Shown here: in pieces, positions 10,142 to 22,466 of the stretch
How the letters are laid out: each line of letters starts with the position of its first letter
How positions within the stretch are numbered: position 1 is the stretch's first letter
Source of the DNA: Ipomoea triloba
Taxonomy: Eukaryota; Streptophyta; Magnoliopsida; Solanales; Convolvulaceae
NCBI RefSeq assembly: GCF_003576645.1
Contig: NC_044922.1
Coordinates: 3,843,646-3,907,645, forward strand
Length of the DNA stretch: 64,000 bases
Reading direction: 5' to 3'
Notes under the pieces: model-generated
Seen by the model: only the letters and a program-made list of their open reading frames with translations
Databases searched by the model: none
What the model was told of the DNA's origin: nothing
Translations under genes and position numbers: made by a program

Positions 10142-13100
10142 ATGGCGTGGAGAATTGTAGGGAAAAAGGTGCATTTCAAATTCACAATGACTTCATTGAC
10201 TCTTGAATTCTTGAAAATCAGTTGTCTTATGCTTAAATTTTTAGATTTGATACTTTGAAATATCTTTGCAACGTTAAATTAAAAGCACAAATATTTGTTT
10301 ATGGTGAAGCTTCACTTGTTCACCTAATTAGATATCACCTGCAGTAGTTGTACTTAATTTGGAGTTTGAAGTCTGGAGCATAGTGTTTGAAAATGACACT
10401 GATCCATTGCTATTGTCTCTGACATAAATTTCCAAAAATATTTGATTTTGTCCAACTGTCAACCCTTATTTATAAACCAGTTACATGTTGTCCAAAGCGT
10501 TGAAAATTTGATGCCAAATGCCCAATAGTAAAATGCATGGTATATGATAGAAAATAATGGAAAAAATGACATTATTTGATAAATAGCAGGTCTGGAAAAA
10601 GGCACAAGCTTAGAGATTTTATAGTTATTTCACCAAGGCCCAATTAAAAAATGGGCTCTTTCTTTAGGTATATGGCAGAAACGGAAAAAGACAACCTCTA
10701 GGACATTATACCTATTTAATTGTTTTTTTCCTAGAGAGCTACCACACAAGGAAAATAGTTATCAGCTTGGGGAATTTTGTCAAATTATAGAGGTAGAGGA
10801 CCTATTGGCATTCTAATTATAAACTGCCCTTTATTATATAGGGGATTACTGGCCATTCTAATTTTAGGCATTGTTGAATTCACAATATGTCACTTAAATC
10901 CATGAGATGATCACTCATATAATTTGCTAAACTCTTGTGCTTTAGAGGAGAATGATGATTCTTACCTTTAATTACTTTTGCAGGGTGTACTTTCTTATCT
11001 AAAAAAAACATTGACCGTGACATCCAAAGAGGCAGCAGCCTCAGTATCCTCCAATTTTGATGAAACACTAAAATCACTTCCCATTTTGGCTAGATGTATA
11101 GAGGGTACGTATACATATGCATCTGATTCCCATTTTTCTATTGACTAGCCTATCTCTTCAGCTGACTTACTATGGTTTGACATTCAATTTTACTGGTGCC
11201 ACAACTATCTTTTGTTCTTGTATAAAAAGCAACTGCACCCTCCCCCTTTCCACTTACTTTCACAGTTGAATTAAGAAGAGAGTTAAAATGACGTAAATGA
11301 TTTTCATCTATGATTGCATGACTTCTATATTTGAATTTCTTTGCAGGATATTCCCTAAATCCAGTGTCATTGTTAGAAAATGCCAATGCTGGGACCAATA
11401 AAACATCGATAAGGTAAAACAGTAACTTCATTATATGTAATGTCTGATCTATTCTGTGCAGGGATGATCTTGCAAGCATTTCCCATGAAATTGTTGTTAG
11501 TCCAAAAAATCCTGTTTGGACGTTTGAGTACTTTTTCTTTTGAGAGGGAGGGGTTGATAAAGTTCTCATTTTCTATAAGACAAAGGGAAGGAGGGGCAGA
11601 GAGGTTGTATGCATGGATATCTTCTTGGATGTAATTTTAATCCTTTCAATTTTGTAAAGTTGCATAAAGGATGTGAGCTTTCACTCTAAAATTTAAGGTT
11701 ATAGATTGCATTATTGTGAGAATATTTAATCATTTCTTTTCTTACCAAATAAAAAGTTCATGGGGAAGTGTTAAGAAATTGAGCATTGTTCATCAATAGC
11801 CACAATAGTCTTACCACAGGATAATCTGAAGTCTGAATGCGGATAAGTGAAATGAACTGTTTTCATTGGTTAAAACAAGAGATAGCAACAATTATGTTTC
11901 CCTAGGTGAATCTGAGTTTTTAAGTCAAATGCTGAGGTTATTTTTCCTCTAGGATGCATGATAATGTGCTGACTCCAATAGATTGATTGAGGCTAATTTA
12001 AGTTGAAGTGTTGAACTGACCCCTGATAGTCAATTTCATAACTGGAAAGTTATTACATTTGTCCATCCTTGTGTGATTGAAGATAATAGAAATGTTATTC
12101 TTTTTCATAGTTTGTAAAGAAAGATTCTATGGAGCATCATTAACTGTTTTGTCTGCAGGTGTCTTCATGCCACTCCACAAGCACTTTCTGTGAGAAAGGA
12201 TGATGAAGCATTGGGCTTGAAGACTCAAAAAAAAGGAAAATTCAAGAAAAAGCTGAAAAGTACCGCCCCACCTGTTGATAAACCTTACATCCCTCCTAAA
12301 CATAAAAAACCTGGCAGTTCTCCTGAGAGAACAATTGAGATATTTGAAGGAATGACCATTGTTGAGCTTGCCAAGAGAAGTGGAGAATCAATATCTGTTG
12401 TACAGGATATCCTTGTAAATGTGGGGGAGAAAGTTGAATCAGAATTTGACCCTCTCAGTATTGACCTTGCTGAGCTAGTTGCAATGGTAATATTTTCTTT
12501 TTAGGAATAAATTGCATTTTTCCTTCCTATTTTTTGAAAATTTGGGTGTGCATATGTGTCAGAAATGGTACCAAGAGATGACTTACGGTTTGTAGTTAAT
12601 TAGGTGGCCAAGTGGTTGGCCTTTAACTATGGATGTTCCTCTTTTGTAGGATGGTCTTAGTCTCTTTTAGCGTGAAATTAAATCTTTTATCATCCCTTCT
12701 TCCTCAAAGCCTCCCCTCTCTCCATTTTCCCCCAATATGCATCCAATTCATTATTAATAGCTCATCACTTAAGATATTAGGCCATTTACTACCTTCCTTC
12801 TTTGGTTAGCTTATGTTTTTTCATCTTCCCAGGAAGTAGGAGTTAATGTCAGGAGGCTTCACTCAGATGATGGTGCTGAACTCCTTCCACGTCCTCCAGT
12901 TGTCACAGTGATGGGTCATGTTGATCATGGTAAAACATCACTTTTAGATGCTCTGCGATTAACGTCTGTGGCTGCTAAAGAAGCTGGAGGTATAACTCAG
13001 CATTTGGGTGCGTTTGTTGTCAGCATGCCTTCAGGAGCATCAATCACATTCCTTGATACTCCTGGCCATGCTGCATTTAGTGCAATGCGAGCCAGAGGTG

Positions 13101-14732
13101 CAGCAGTAACAGATGTAGTTGTGTTGGTAGTGGCTGCCGATGATGGTGTTATGCCTCAAACACTAGAAGCGATGTCTCATGCAAAAGCAGCTAATGTTCC
13201 GATTGTTGTTGCAATCAACAAATGTGATAAACCTTCAGCAGACCCACAAAGAGTGAAAGTCCAGCTCGCTACAGAAGGGCTGCCCTTAGAGGAGATGGGC
13301 GGAGATGTTCAGGTTGTTGAAGTTTCTGCAGTAAATAAAACTGGTTTGAATGACTTAGAAGAAGCTTTACTTCTCCAGGCTGAGCTGATGGATCTCAAAG
13401 CACGGATTGATGGACCTGCGCAAGCTTACGTAGTTGAAGCAAGGCTTGACAAAGGACGTGGTCCGTTAGCTACTGCCATAGTGAAAAAAGGAACACTAGT
13501 TTCTGGGCAGCATGTTGTCGTAGGTGCTGAGTGGGGGAAAATAAGGGCTATTAGGGATATGGTGGGAAAATTGACTGATAAGGCTAAACCTGCTATGCCC
13601 GTTGAGATTGAAGGGTTGAAAGGGCTACCTATGGCTGGTGATGATATTATTGTTGTGCATTCTGAGGAAAGAGCGAGGATGCTAAGTGAAGGGAGGAAAA
13701 AGAAAATTGAAAGAGATAGACTAAATAAGAAGGTGGCAGATAGATTAAAAGAGGAGGAAGAAGAGGAATCAGAAGATACAGAAATATTAGAGGGAAACAA
13801 AGAGAAGTCCAAACGGGTGGAAATGGCAATCGTAGTAAAAGGAGATGTTCAAGGCACTGTCCAAGCTGTCACAGATGCATTAAAGAGCATGGATTGTCCT
13901 CAGGTATGCCAATTAAAAAACTTGCCATTTTTGCTTGTTTGTTCCTAAAAAACCTTAATCCTAACATCTTACAATTTTGTTTATCCAATGTGATGTGTCA
14001 TAGGTTAATGTGCTGATTGTCCATGGCGGTGTTGGGCCCATCTCTGAGTCTGATGTGGATTTGGCACAGGCGTGTGGGGCATGCATTGTGGGATTCAATG
14101 TGAGAAGTCCACCTACTTCTCTGAGTCAGGCAGCAAACAGAGCCGGCATAAAGGTTTTAACTGACCAATCTTCCATAATTGTTTATCACTCTTAAATGTT
14201 TCACTATTACTCCACTCGTGAACCTTAAACTACTAAATTAACTCGAAGCTGCAAAAATATTCGATACTTGTGCTAAAGTTCTTGAAACTGCTTGCAGATA
14301 ATTATGCACCGCGTGATATATCATCTACTGGAGGACATTGGCAAGTTGATCGTTGAAAAAGCTCCCGGTACTTTCGAGACCAAGGTTGCCGGGGAAGCAC
14401 AGGTGCTGGACATCTTCGAGATCAAAGGGCGAAGCAAAGCCAAGGGAGAGGATGTGAAGATCGCTGGGTGTAGGGTGATCGATGGCCGATTGACAAAATC
14501 ATCATCAATGAGGCTCCTCAGAAGCGGCGAAGTTATCTTCGAAGGGCCTTGCGCATCCCTGAAGCGTGAGAAGCAGGACGTGGAGACAGTCGGGAAAGGT
14601 TCAGAATGCGGGCTGGTGATCAACAACTGGTTCGACTTCCAGGTAGGCGACATAATCCAGTGCTTGGAGCAAGTCAACAGAAAACCAAAGTTCATTTCTT
14701 CTGAAAGTGGAGCTGTCAGAATAGAGTGCTGA
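10142..14732 (+). CDS. Translation initiation factor IF-2, mitochondrial type
   Basis: GTPase that, in known IF-2, brings initiator tRNA to the small ribosomal subunit; likely mitochondrial. Exons: 10142-10168, 10984-11104, 11347-11413, 12159-12486, 12833-13903, 14004-14153, 14298-14732; 2199 nt, 732 aa, about the usual mtIF2 length. The N-terminus (MAWRIVGKK, then Lys/Ser/Thr-rich) fits a mitochondrial presequence. An IF2 N-terminal-like segment ([18 protein letters not shown]) precedes the G domain. G1 is GHVDHGKT at 209-216, G3 DTPGH at 256-260, G4 NKCD at 310-313. An acidic/lysine linker follows domain II, and the C-terminal domains close with [13 protein letters not shown]. The start is the second of two near-adjacent ATGs, chosen because it opens the frame joined through all exons. 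A plastid IF-2 is less likely given the short N-terminal region. Confidence 0.9.
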
Positions 14733-15732
14733 TAATATTATATCATCTCCACATATAATTCACAAAATCACATCATAATCTATAGACAGACTCTTGAGCC
14801 TGTGCAATTTTGTCGAATAGATTAAAATTTTCTTTAGTTTACTACACCAAGGAGAAGCTTCAATCAATATCACCAATGCTTGCAGGCTGCTGCAGTTGGA
14901 AACTGCTATGATTACCATTTTTTTGTTAGAAAGAAATGTATAGATATTAATTATGTGTTATTGTTTTTTCAAAGATATATTTATATTGCTTAGTTAGGGA
15001 ATGGATTTGGAACTCCCAATAAATGTGGACTGATTTAGCTTTTGGATTGTAATTGATATGAGAATATTACACATCTGAAATAAGTATGAATCCACTTGCT
15101 ATTTTAACTGAATTACTCATAACTTGACATCAATTGCTATCTAAGAGTGTTGTTACTTCCCATCAATGCTTGTCCAAGGATCTATTTTGACAAATGCTCA
15201 TAATTTGTTGGGAGATATGATTGAAGTTGAAATGGATGCTTAACTTATCACTCATGCATTGTGTGTGAAACTTATTCTTTCTTACTTTAGTACTCTTATA
15301 TAGGATATTAAGTAATTAACTATGACTTTTATGGAGTAACTCATGAGATGCATCAAGAGTTTGGTTTACCGCCCTTCCCTCATTTTTTCTTGATGATATT
15401 TCCTTTAATATTAATATGGAAAATGCTATTTATCACTCCTGATTTTCACCTCCAAACTTTTTATTTCAGATGTGACTTTAATTCATTGGGTGCCAATGAA
15501 TTAGTTAAATTATTACTAACTAATAAATAAATTAGTCAAGCATCTTGTTCTCAATTGGCAGATTTTGTGGCGATCAATCCCCGATGGTGGGTATTGATTT
15601 ATAAGTGGTAATACATTTTAATTTTTTTTTTCCAGAACATCCACATTTGGTCATAGTATTATTGTTGCATGGTCATTTTTTATCCTCCATAAGAAAACCA
15701 CTTAAATTCCGTATAATACAATGACATTTAAG
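14733..15732. other. 3' flank of IF-2 and intergenic sequence
   Basis: Contains the presumed IF-2 3' untranslated region in the first 200-300 bp and then AT-rich sequence. No gene or clear element was seen. Confidence 0.5.
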
Positions 15733-15920
15733 TCTTGTGGTCTAGTGGCACCCAGTGTCCCGATTAACACTCTCACATGGGTTCGAGCCTCAGTGGAAGC
15801 AGTTGACTCTTTGTGCTTCGTTTTCCGCCCCAATATACGACAGCCTATAAATATAAATCTAGGACAAAAATTAGAATTAATTCTAAAAAAACCTAATACA
15901 AAAGGAGGGTGTAGCATTTA
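15733..15920 (+). mobile_element. tRNA-derived SINE
   Basis: The head carries an A-box-like 'tggtctagtgg' (about 15738-15748) and a B-box-like 'gggttcgagcctc' (about 15779-15791), with spacing like a pol III promoter. The body is unrelated to tRNA. Flanks share 'acattta'/'gcattta', a weak target duplication. It does not fold as a complete tRNA. Confidence 0.65.
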
Positions 15921-15999
15921 GTTGTTACTTTCTTTTATAAATAAATAAAAACTAATTTACAAACGTAACCTTTCCCATAATACTTGTAGTTGAATTTTT

Positions 16000-16279
16000 G
16001 GTCCGGTCTACGTTTTCTACTCCGCGGAAAGGATAACCTTCTCTGGATCCAAGAAAACTCTGCCCAATTCCCCAATTCTTCATACCAGATTTCGCTCGAA
16101 TCCCTTAAAGTTATGTAAATCCGCAATTGAATCATACTCTGTCGCTGCAAATCACCGGGTATTCCCTCTCGTTCGTGAAATGAACTGATATGTAATCCGT
16201 TCTTATTTTCTATGAATTTGTGATTGCATTTGGTCAGTAAAGTGATTGGAGTATACTCTTCGAAGCTCAGAGATCGACG
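16000..16279 (+). promoter_or_regulatory. 5' leader of the UGNT1-like gene with minimal uORFs
   Basis: Moderately GC-rich sequence ahead of the ATG at 16280 contains two ATG-TAA start-stop elements (16113-16118 and 16190-16195), ATGAACTGA (16180-16188) and ATGAATTTGTGA (16211-16222). If transcribed unspliced, ribosomes would meet all four before the main start. Confidence 0.45.
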
Positions 16280-19200
16280 ATGGCTAGCTTGGAAATCAGT
16301 CCGTATAACAGGTCGGGCTTCATTTCTGATCAACGCATGAAATTCATACCTTATCTACATACATGCATACTTGTATCGGTTTTGAGACCTGGAGATTTTA
16401 CTTGCCCTTCCCCACAAAATGTGAAATTGCCTTGCCCCAGGCCCCACATTCCCTGACAGGATAGTTTAGGTTAAATCAGTAAATCACAGTAAGTCTATGG
16501 CCAGGACCTTTGCATGGCTCCACAAAGGAGTCCACATAGTAATTCTCACTTGCCTTTTGCCCATAAAAGGCAAAATTCTTTGGCCCTAAGCCCCACATCC
16601 TGACTAGATAGGATAGTGGAATGCTAAATCACAGTGACTCAATGGCCATTAGGCATGGTGGTGCAAAGGAGCCCACCATATTGGGTGTAACTCTTGAGGG
16701 GCTGTGGGTTTGATCTGTGTACTTGCCTACAATCTACTAGCCCACAACCAATTGAGCTGTTCGTGCTGTCTGTGTGGGCACGTGGGTGTTTTACTAATAT
16801 GATGCGTGTGTATGTAAATGCAGTTTGGTTGCTGCAGTCTCGTATGGGATTGCATCGATGGCTATGGTGTTCATAAACAAGGCTGTGCTTATGGAATATT
16901 CTCAGTCAATGACGCTTCTCACTCTTCAGGTGTAGACTCGTTTGTTGTGTGTATATAAGCTGAATTTTAAATTTTGGATCTTTTCGGATGTTGACTAGCT
17001 TCCTTCTTTTAATACTAGCAATTAGCATCAACTTTGCTGATTTACTTCGCTAGGGTACTGGGATACACTAAAGCCAAAGGATTTAGCATTGAGACTGCAA
17101 AAAGACTTTTCATGGTTTCCTTGTTCTATAATGCGAATGTGGCATTTGCATTAGCAAGCTTGAAAGGAGTAAATATTCCAATGTATATTGCCATCAAAAG
17201 GCTTACACCACTCGCTGTATTAGTAGCTGGATTCTTTATGGGAAAGGCAAGACCTACCACTCAGGTTTGTACTTGGACTTCTAGTTTCCTTACTGGATAC
17301 TGTTCTTGCCAGCATTGGCTACTTTATACAATTATACATTTGGGTGGTTTTGATACTTTCCTCTATCTCGTGACATTGTTTCATCTGTAAATGTACATGT
17401 GTTTTAGTGGAGTCAGTTTGCTGAATAGCATGGATTGTTACTGATTTTGTTTTTTATACTAGGTATTGGCGTATTGCTGAAAATACATAAATGCATATAT
17501 CTGATTTATTCCTTTTCTGAATCCCATATTTACCGTATTTGACACTTTAACCCTTTAACTTCCAAATTAGCCACCCATCACCAACTATGTGAAGTTAACC
17601 GCCATTAGTCCCTCGTTTACTCTTCTTGTTAATTCCTTATGGAGGGACTAATGGTGGATAATTTTGAGTTGCAGGCATACTCTTGAGTGTCCCTAATATC
17701 CCACTGATTGTGGGCTCTAAGTTTGCTCTTCTAGTGCACCTTATGCCCTGATAAGCCCCAAAGAGTAACGGCTTAAGAAATATTTATCAAGTTAAATGCA
17801 TTCTCATGTTCTGAATGAGATTTTAACAACTATAAATGGTGGGACTTGTCATATCAGTTGACAGCAATTTTAGTACTCAATAGGAATATTGATAAATCAA
17901 CTAGAGAATAATTTACCAAACTTGATTTGGACCATAAGTGATGTGAAACATGTATTCTCTCTCTCTTTCTCAGATATCAATTGCTATTGTTCTTAATCCC
18001 ACCTATCCTGTTCCACACACACTGTGCTTTAGTCTATTCACAGAACCTCTTTCTCACTTCTTTCTTCCTTTCTTGTTCTTCTCCTTCTCCTTCTCCTTCT
18101 TCTTGTTCTTCTTTTTAGATTTTTCTTTCTTTCTTCCTTTATTATTTTTTTTTTTAAAAAAAAATGCAAGAGACAATTCTAAGAATCTCATGAAGTCTTC
18201 TTATATGCGGAGGAGTATATCAGTGAACTTTAAGTTAATATCGGCTCACATCTGGGGATAAACTATAAATGCCTATATAACATTTTTCATGCTTGTTTCT
18301 TGTTGTCAAATACCTCGATTACGCATTTCAAATTTATCCTCTCTAGGGCTATTTCTAACCCATCTCTCTTTTCAGGTCATTCTTTCTGTATTGACAACTG
18401 CTGCTGGAGTTCTTGTAGCAGCACTGGGAGACTTTTCGTTTGATCTTTTTGGATATAGCATGGCCTTTATTTCCGTTTTCTTTCAGGTCTGTCATTCAGT
18501 GCCCATTATTCAGGAGATAGTTCAGAGTGTTCCTTGGCTGAGTTAAGTGCTAAAGTTTTCATTTTCATTTGCAGACCATGTACCTTGTTTTAGTTGAAAG
18601 GTCAGGAGCAGAGGATGGGCTTTCATCAGTAGAGATTATGTTCTATAACAGCATTTTGTCTTTACCATTTCTGCTATTCCTTATTATAGCTACAGGAGAG
18701 TTTCCAAATTCTTTGTCAATATTAGTTGCAAAGGTTAGATTCCTGGCCCATGTCAATATGTTCAGCAATTGGTAACTTGAATGATATTTAGGAAACATTT
18801 CTTTTGTAGATTGAAGAGAAACTTTCTATGTATAAAACACAAATAACACATTTTAACTAAGTAATGTTTAAAGAATGGACTCTAGGGGGCAACCCTAGCC
18901 AAGTTGGTCACTTGGTCAGACTGTTGACTTTGTAACCACAACTTTACAACTTCGACTCCTAACGAGAGCGGCCTATTGGCCTTCTTGGTTTGAGTCGGTC
19001 AGCTATGGGCAACCTAGACTGGTTTACTTGTGGTTCTTTGCCGGCTAGGATCATAAGGCAGGGTTTACCTAGTACACACTCTCGGGTAGTGGCTGCGGGT
19101 TTCCCTCATCACCCAAAGAGTGGACTGTATAGCCCTTACCTTTAGATATTTGCAGAGCTGGTTGAATTTTTCCATATATCTCCAACTTTAAGGAAGTATA

Positions 19201-19897
19201 CAAAAATCTTAGATATAATAACGTGGTTTGGCTGCAATAGTAGAACTTCTTTTCTTTTTTTAAATACATACTTTCCATATAGATATGCCATGCTCTGTCC
19301 ACTTCATTTTCTATGATTTACTTTCATGGAGTATTAGTTATCGTTGTTGGTTATTTTGATATTGATAAGTAATAAAACTATCCTAAATAATACTCTTTCT
19401 CATTTGATGGAGTACTTTGATATCATTTTAAATTATACTCTTTTTCTCATTTGACAGAGCACTTCAATATCATTCTTTGTCACTCTTCTACTTTCATTGG
19501 TGATGGGTATAGTCTTAAATTACACAATGTTTTTATGTACCGTAGTCAACTCCGCCTTAACTACCACAATTGTTGGAGTGCTCAAGGGGGTCGGATCCAC
19601 GGTGAGTATGATTATAATCCTCGGTCTTTTGTCATTTTGTGCACGCTTGCTGCTTCTTGCCATCATTTTAAGTTATTTATTTTGCGGGGAACAAAACCAA
19701 AGATCTTATGAAATCTCGGGTGTCTGATGCAGACCCTAGGCTTTGTGTTGTTGGGAGGAGTTCAAGTGCATGCATTAAATGTCACTGGCCTGGTGATCAA
19801 CACAGCTGGTGGCTTGTGGTATACATACGCGAAATATCAACAAAAGAAGAACAAGTTGCCCAAGACGATGAATGATATTGAAGCTTATCGAAAATAA
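16280..19897 (+). CDS. UGNT1: UDP-N-acetylglucosamine transporter UGNT1-like
   Basis: Membrane antiporter of the nucleotide-sugar transporter/DMT superfamily, presumably carrying a UDP-sugar into ER or Golgi; UGNT1 is the closest family I recognise. Exons: 16280-16311, 16824-16929, 17019-17264, 18376-18486, 18575-18733, 19458-19601, 19733-19897; 963 nt, 320 aa. Hydrophobic segments cover most of the length. Hallmarks include VAFALASLKGVNIPMYIAIK, KRLTPL, ALGDFSFDLFGYSMAF, FFQTMYLVLVERSGAEDG, LSLVMGIVLNYTMFLCT, STTLGFVLLGGVQVHALN and a lysine-rich tail (KYQQKKNKLPK). The first exon is the weakest part: it codes about ten residues and uses the poor donor AG|GTCGGG, chosen because it keeps frame with LVAAVSYGIASMAMVF. 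Intron 5 contains a SINE. Substrate is inferred from similarity only. Confidence 0.85.
16425..16690 (+). repeat. Diverged tandem duplication in intron 1 of UGNT1-like gene
   Basis: Two units of about 130 bp share 'ccccacat', 'aggatagt', 'aaatcacagt', 'atggcca' and 'caaaggag.ccaca/ccata' in the same order (about 16430-16545 and 16580-16690). The second unit runs into a sequence with a B-box-like 'gggtttgatctg' (about 16706), so it may be tied to a degenerate SINE. Confidence 0.55.
18040..18170 (+). repeat. Polypyrimidine (TTC/CTT) low-complexity tract
   Basis: A run of TTC, TTCC and CTCCTT motifs ends in poly-T and poly-A at about 18148-18164. It lies in intron 3 of the transporter gene. Confidence 0.75.
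18882..19114 (+). mobile_element. SINE family A, copy 1, in UGNT1-like intron 5
   Basis: Non-coding element of about 230 bp with 'tagccaagttggtcac' near its 5' end and 'acttcgactcct' as a degenerate B box, then 'cctattggccttcttggttt', 'cagctatggg' and 'agtggctgcggg'. It is flanked by near-identical 12-bp target duplications AAAGAATGGACT (18870-18881) and AAAGAGTGGACT (19115-19126). Related copies lie at 39680 and, inverted, at 47120. Confidence 0.8.
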
Positions 19898-20095
19898 TAC
19901 TGAGACACATTGATTCTAAGAGGTTTTTAACTTTTTCTTTTTGCAACTAGTTTCTTGTTTTTCCAGTCGGCCATTTATGCTACAGAATTCGTATACAACA
20001 TAATTGCATAGTTTGTTATATGACAGCTTACTGCATTCTTCAATTTGCAGCTATTTTTTGTTAGTCTGATTTGATTGTTCTTAAGTTAGTGAAAT
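19898..20095. other. 3' flank of UGNT1-like gene
   Basis: Presumed 3' untranslated region. No specific signal beyond AT-rich sequence was seen. Confidence 0.5.
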
Positions 20096-20270
20096 TAGGA
20101 TTTTTCTATGGTACCGATAGTATTAGGTATATAATTATATATATTATTTTTGGTTATATCAGGTACGGTTAGCATTGATGTTAATAATACCTGATATAAT
20201 TAGATGTATAATATATGATTTTATACGATATGATTTGGTATCAGCCTACAGGCACAATAGAAAAATCCTA
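20096..20270. mobile_element. MITE with about 17-bp terminal inverted repeats
   Basis: The left end TAGGATTTTTCTATGGT and the complement of the right end, TAGGATTTTTCTATTGT, differ at one base. The 175-bp interior is AT-rich and non-coding. The flanks do not give a clear duplication. Confidence 0.75.
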
Positions 20271-21175
20271 AAAATTATTAGTCTTATAATGTGTTTCGAC
20301 TAAAGGTATAATTTTAGAAAGTATTACATCTATCATATGTTTTTTTTGGGTGATTAGGAAAAATTTGTAGTCATTGTCTGAGAATTGAGGGTGTGTAAAT
20401 AGCACTAGGGGGATATGGGCAAAAGTTGGACTTGTGACTTTCAAGTACGAAAATTTTGCTTCACGACCATTCTTTTCGGGATATCTATCATATGATTTGT
20501 TCTGATGAGGAAAAAAAAAGATGAGGAATAGTTGGTGGCATTCTTTTTACATGTTATGTTTGTAGAGAGTTAAAAAATGGAGTAAATGTAGTTTAAATAT
20601 TGAAAGTTGTTCGTATATTGAATATGAGATATGACAACGACAACAGAAACAACAATTCATTTATGATAGTGTTTTTTTTTTTTAATTTTTTAAAGAGATT
20701 TAAACCCGATTTTGTAATAAAGATATCTTATCAGTCAATTTTGACTTATTTAAACATTATTAACTGTTTGATTGGTTAAACAATTAATATGAGTGTTTGA
20801 TTAATTAACTTTTTGTAACAGCTTATTATTTTAAAAAGATGCTAAAATTCAAAAAATTGCTCAAAGTAGTTTTTTTAATTAACTTTTTGATAAAGCCATT
20901 TTGCATGTAATTACAGTTAACAACTAATTTACCAAACACTTTTCTACAAATTTACAATCAGTTAATGTTATTAACTAGTCAAACCTACTAATCCAATCAA
21001 CTAACAGATATTTACCAAACACTTTCTTAACATCTTCTAGATTGCAGCTTTTGAGAAAATGAGATTAATAAACTCTCATATATTGTCTCTTGGATGACTT
21101 AAAATATCAATTGCAACATAGATTATGATCTGTGTTAAGTACATCTTTTATTTTTATTAATCAATTTATTGAGTA

Positions 21176-21207
<32 letters not shown>

Positions 21208-21355
21208 GAACACATAAAAGTATATTGATCCAAACTATGTTGAATAACGATCCAAATAATACATTAAATAAGTTCAAAATAATACAAACACAGTTAATAT
21301 CACATGCTAATATTGATTTATTTGAGTTTCACAACATTAAGTTTAAATTGGAAGG
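20271..21355. other. AT-rich intergenic sequence with MITE-like remnants
   Basis: No gene seen. The part at about 20755-21035 has repeated 'gtttgattggtt' and 'accaaacactttc' phrases in opposite orientation, suggesting a decayed hAT-type MITE. A (TA)n(CA)n microsatellite is at about 21177-21208. Confidence 0.45.
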
Positions 21356-21359
21356 AGTC

Positions 21360-22000
21360 ACATAAACTAGGAACATCTAACACATCAGACATAAAAATAA
21401 CCTAGCAAAACCAATAGGCAAACCTGCACCGTTGCCAATATCACCTCCAAGATAATAAACCAGGAACATCTAACACATCAGACATAAAAATAACCTAGCA
21501 GAACCAATAGGCAAACCTGCACCGTTGCCAATATCACCTTCCAAGATAATAATCTGGAGCCAATAGAGCAGCAAGACCCGAAGTGATGTGATTCGTTGCA
21601 CCCGTGTAAGGCAGCCACAACCTGGAATTAAATGCACCGTCACGAGAAGTAAGGCAGCCTCAACCTGGAATTAAATGCACCGTCATGAAAAGCAGGGATC
21701 GTCATATGGACTTGCGGTGAAGGAGCATCCCAAAGAGATTGGAGTTGACCCAGAAGACGCATCGAAGAACCAAGAGACTGCTCAATGGATTCCCAGACTT
21801 AGCGAGAAGTAGACCGTCTAATTGCTAAATGCATTACTTCCTCAGACAAAGAAGATATAATCATGGAGAGGATGGATTGATCCTGCTGCACCCAAGACGT
21901 GTACACTGGATTAAGGATCGCTTCACCAATTGTGGAAAAAGACACGGAAAAGAACCATCAACATAACTAAGTAAATTCTGTCCCCAAAGAAACACCACTA
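21360..22000 (-). pseudogene. Degenerate Ty1/copia gag-pol remnant
   Basis: On the minus strand broken frames read like copia gag (WVQQDQSILSMIISSLSEEV, then VWESIEQSLGSSMRL and LGQLQSLWDAPSPQ) and the start of the protease region (TGATNHITSGLA, GDIGNGAGLPI). Stops and frame shifts interrupt it. A segment of about 90 bp is present twice in tandem (about 21370-21458 and 21462-21548). No integrase, reverse transcriptase or LTR pair was found. It is a dead fragment. Confidence 0.7.
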
Positions 22001-22096
22001 ATTGAGTTTGCCAAAAAAAAGAAAATTTTGAGTGGTAAGCTTAATAGACACAAAATGATGTGCCATAGATAACGAAATAGGAGCCGATGGTGGAGC

Positions 22097-22305
22097 AACA
22101 ATGGTGGTCTCGGAGACAATCCGCTCTACAATGGTGGCCTCGGAGACAGTCCGCTCTACAATGGTGGCCTCGGAGACAGTTCGCTCTACAATGGTGACCT
22201 CGAGACAGTTCGCTCTACAATATAATGGTGGCCTCAGAGACAGTTCGCTCTACAATGGTGGCCTCAGAGGTAGTCCGCTCTACAATGGTGGCCTTAGAGG
22301 GAATG
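22097..22305 (+). repeat. 30-bp minisatellite, about 7 units
   Basis: Units follow the pattern 'ctacaatggtggcctcggag' plus 'acagtccgct', with single-base variants and one unit carrying an extra 'tata'. It adjoins the copia remnant. The open frame across it is a by-product of a period divisible by three. Confidence 0.85.
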
Positions 22306-22466
22306 CCACAAAGACAAATCACGCCAAAAAGGAGATGAGTTTTTGACCTGTAATGAAAATTCTACTCATAATGCACGTGCTTTAATTGAATCTTTCAAAA
22401 GTGGTTTATCTATGATTGACATACTTCCAACTTCCAAGTTCCTAACAAGTTAATATAAGTCATTTC

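Noticed and set aside
15738..15800. Possible tRNA gene, and similar tRNA-like heads at 22475, 30880, 33800 and 60830
   Set aside because: A- and B-box motifs are present but no complete cloverleaf or acceptor stem was seen; SINE heads explain them better.
22101..22346. 82-codon repetitive frame
   Set aside because: It is the 30-bp minisatellite read through; no family resemblance.
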